From Terriglobia bacterium (GTDB lineage: Bacteria > Acidobacteriota > Terriglobia > Terriglobales > Acidobacteriaceae), in contig JAIQGE010000001.1 in assembly GCA_020072815.1 (NCBI GenBank), positions 558,001 to 622,000 of the forward strand: 64,000 nucleotides of DNA, written 5' to 3'. The translations under genes and the position numbers were made by a program. This document shows, piece by piece, positions 63,671 through 64,000 of this stretch (position 1 is its first letter; each line of letters starts with the position of its first letter). Below the pieces are notes generated by a model. The model saw only the letters and a program-made list of their open reading frames with translations, had not been told where the DNA came from and ran no database searches.

Positions 63671-64000
63671 ATGACAGCGCTATCAGGCTGGGAGAACTTC
63701 TACGTAATCGTCGGGTCGTCTGCCGGCGCGTTGATCGGACTGCAGTTCGTCGTCATAACCCTCATCGCCACCATGCCCATTGGACAAGGTGCGGCCCAAG
63801 CTGGGCGCGCGTTTGCGACGCCGACCATCGTTCACTTCGGGGCCGTACTGCTGTTGGCAGCGGTCCTATGCGCGCCATGGCACGGGACCGCTCCCGCTGC
63901 AGTTCTATGGGGCCTGATGGGTCTCACTGGCGTAGTGTATGCCGCCATTGTGGCCCATCGTATGCGGCAACAACCTGCATACAAACCTGAGTTTGAGGAC
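63671..64000 (+). CDS. Membrane protein, C-terminus cut by window edge
   Basis: From the ATG at 63671 (AGGAG upstream) 110 codons run to the window end: MTALSGWENFYVIVGSSAGA, then hydrophobic helices (LIGLQFVVITLIATMP, IVHFGAVLLLAAVLCAPW, AVLWGLMGLTGVVYAAIVAHRM). The family is not recognised. The open pattern of three or more helices suggests a small integral membrane protein. Confidence 0.65.
   Translation, partial: MTALSGWENFYVIVGSSAGALIGLQFVVITLIATMPIGQGAAQAGRAFATPTIVHFGAVLLLAAVLCAPWHGTAPAAVLWGLMGLTGVVYAAIVAHRMRQQPAYKPEFED

Overview
The window reads as a chromosomal segment of a GC-rich Gram-negative soil bacterium, most likely an acidobacterium of the Terriglobia/Korobacter type. This is an inference from gene content: fabZ-lpxA together with LpxI (an outer membrane with lipid A), several ECF sigma factors coupled to CHAT proteases, TPR and FG-GAP secreted proteins, and short dispersed intergenic repeats. 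No rRNA, tRNA, CRISPR array, insertion sequence or prophage was seen.

Layout. 1-3.2 kb: the end of an M20 peptidase, then fabZ-lpxA and lpxI. 3.2-7.2 kb (minus): a full-length LanB-type dehydratase preceded by a small gene made of eleven Thr-containing heptapeptide repeats, a candidate RiPP locus. 7.3-11.6 kb: a degenerate M78-like peptidase, a secreted FG-GAP protein, ruvX and a secreted beta-helix protein. 11.7-16.9 kb (minus): a run of GAF-GAF-GGDEF, PilZ, NatAB-like ABC exporter and DUF374 acyltransferase genes. 17.3-18.9 kb: a 526-residue protein with two ThyX-like halves. 19-25 kb: a repeat-rich gap, a DUF2157/GDYXXLXY membrane pair, a small lipoprotein and a large secreted Ig-like protein. 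25.8-34 kb: fabG, a membrane protein, a GNAT enzyme, XRE and LuxR regulators, purH and a TPR protein. 34.3-36 kb: a Tat-exported multicopper oxidase.

36.6-52 kb holds two ECF sigma/anti-sigma/CHAT modules. In the first (36.6-42.5 kb) the ECF sigma, zinc-finger anti-sigma, an unknown protein and a lipoprotein TPR-CHAT protease are separate genes. In the second (45.6-52 kb) a divergent ECF pair flanks a single protein that fuses two anti-sigma zinc fingers, a membrane segment, TPRs and CHAT; a Tat-signal unknown follows it. In both, the predicted topology puts CHAT outside the cytoplasm.

52.3-57.7 kb: a YtrA-type GntR regulator with its ABC exporter and a secreted lipocalin-like protein behind an operator-like palindrome, a truncated paralogue of a nearby membrane gene, and an ECF sigma with a small membrane partner. 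57.8-60.8 kb (minus): two paralogous small peptides ending in NMGC and a cobalamin-type radical SAM enzyme with a PqqD-like C-terminus, a second candidate RiPP system. 61.1-64 kb: an AraC regulator with a direct-repeat operator, an aldo/keto reductase, a cupin and a partial membrane protein. The two peptide-plus-enzyme loci and the periplasmic ECF/CHAT modules are the best candidates for undescribed biology.
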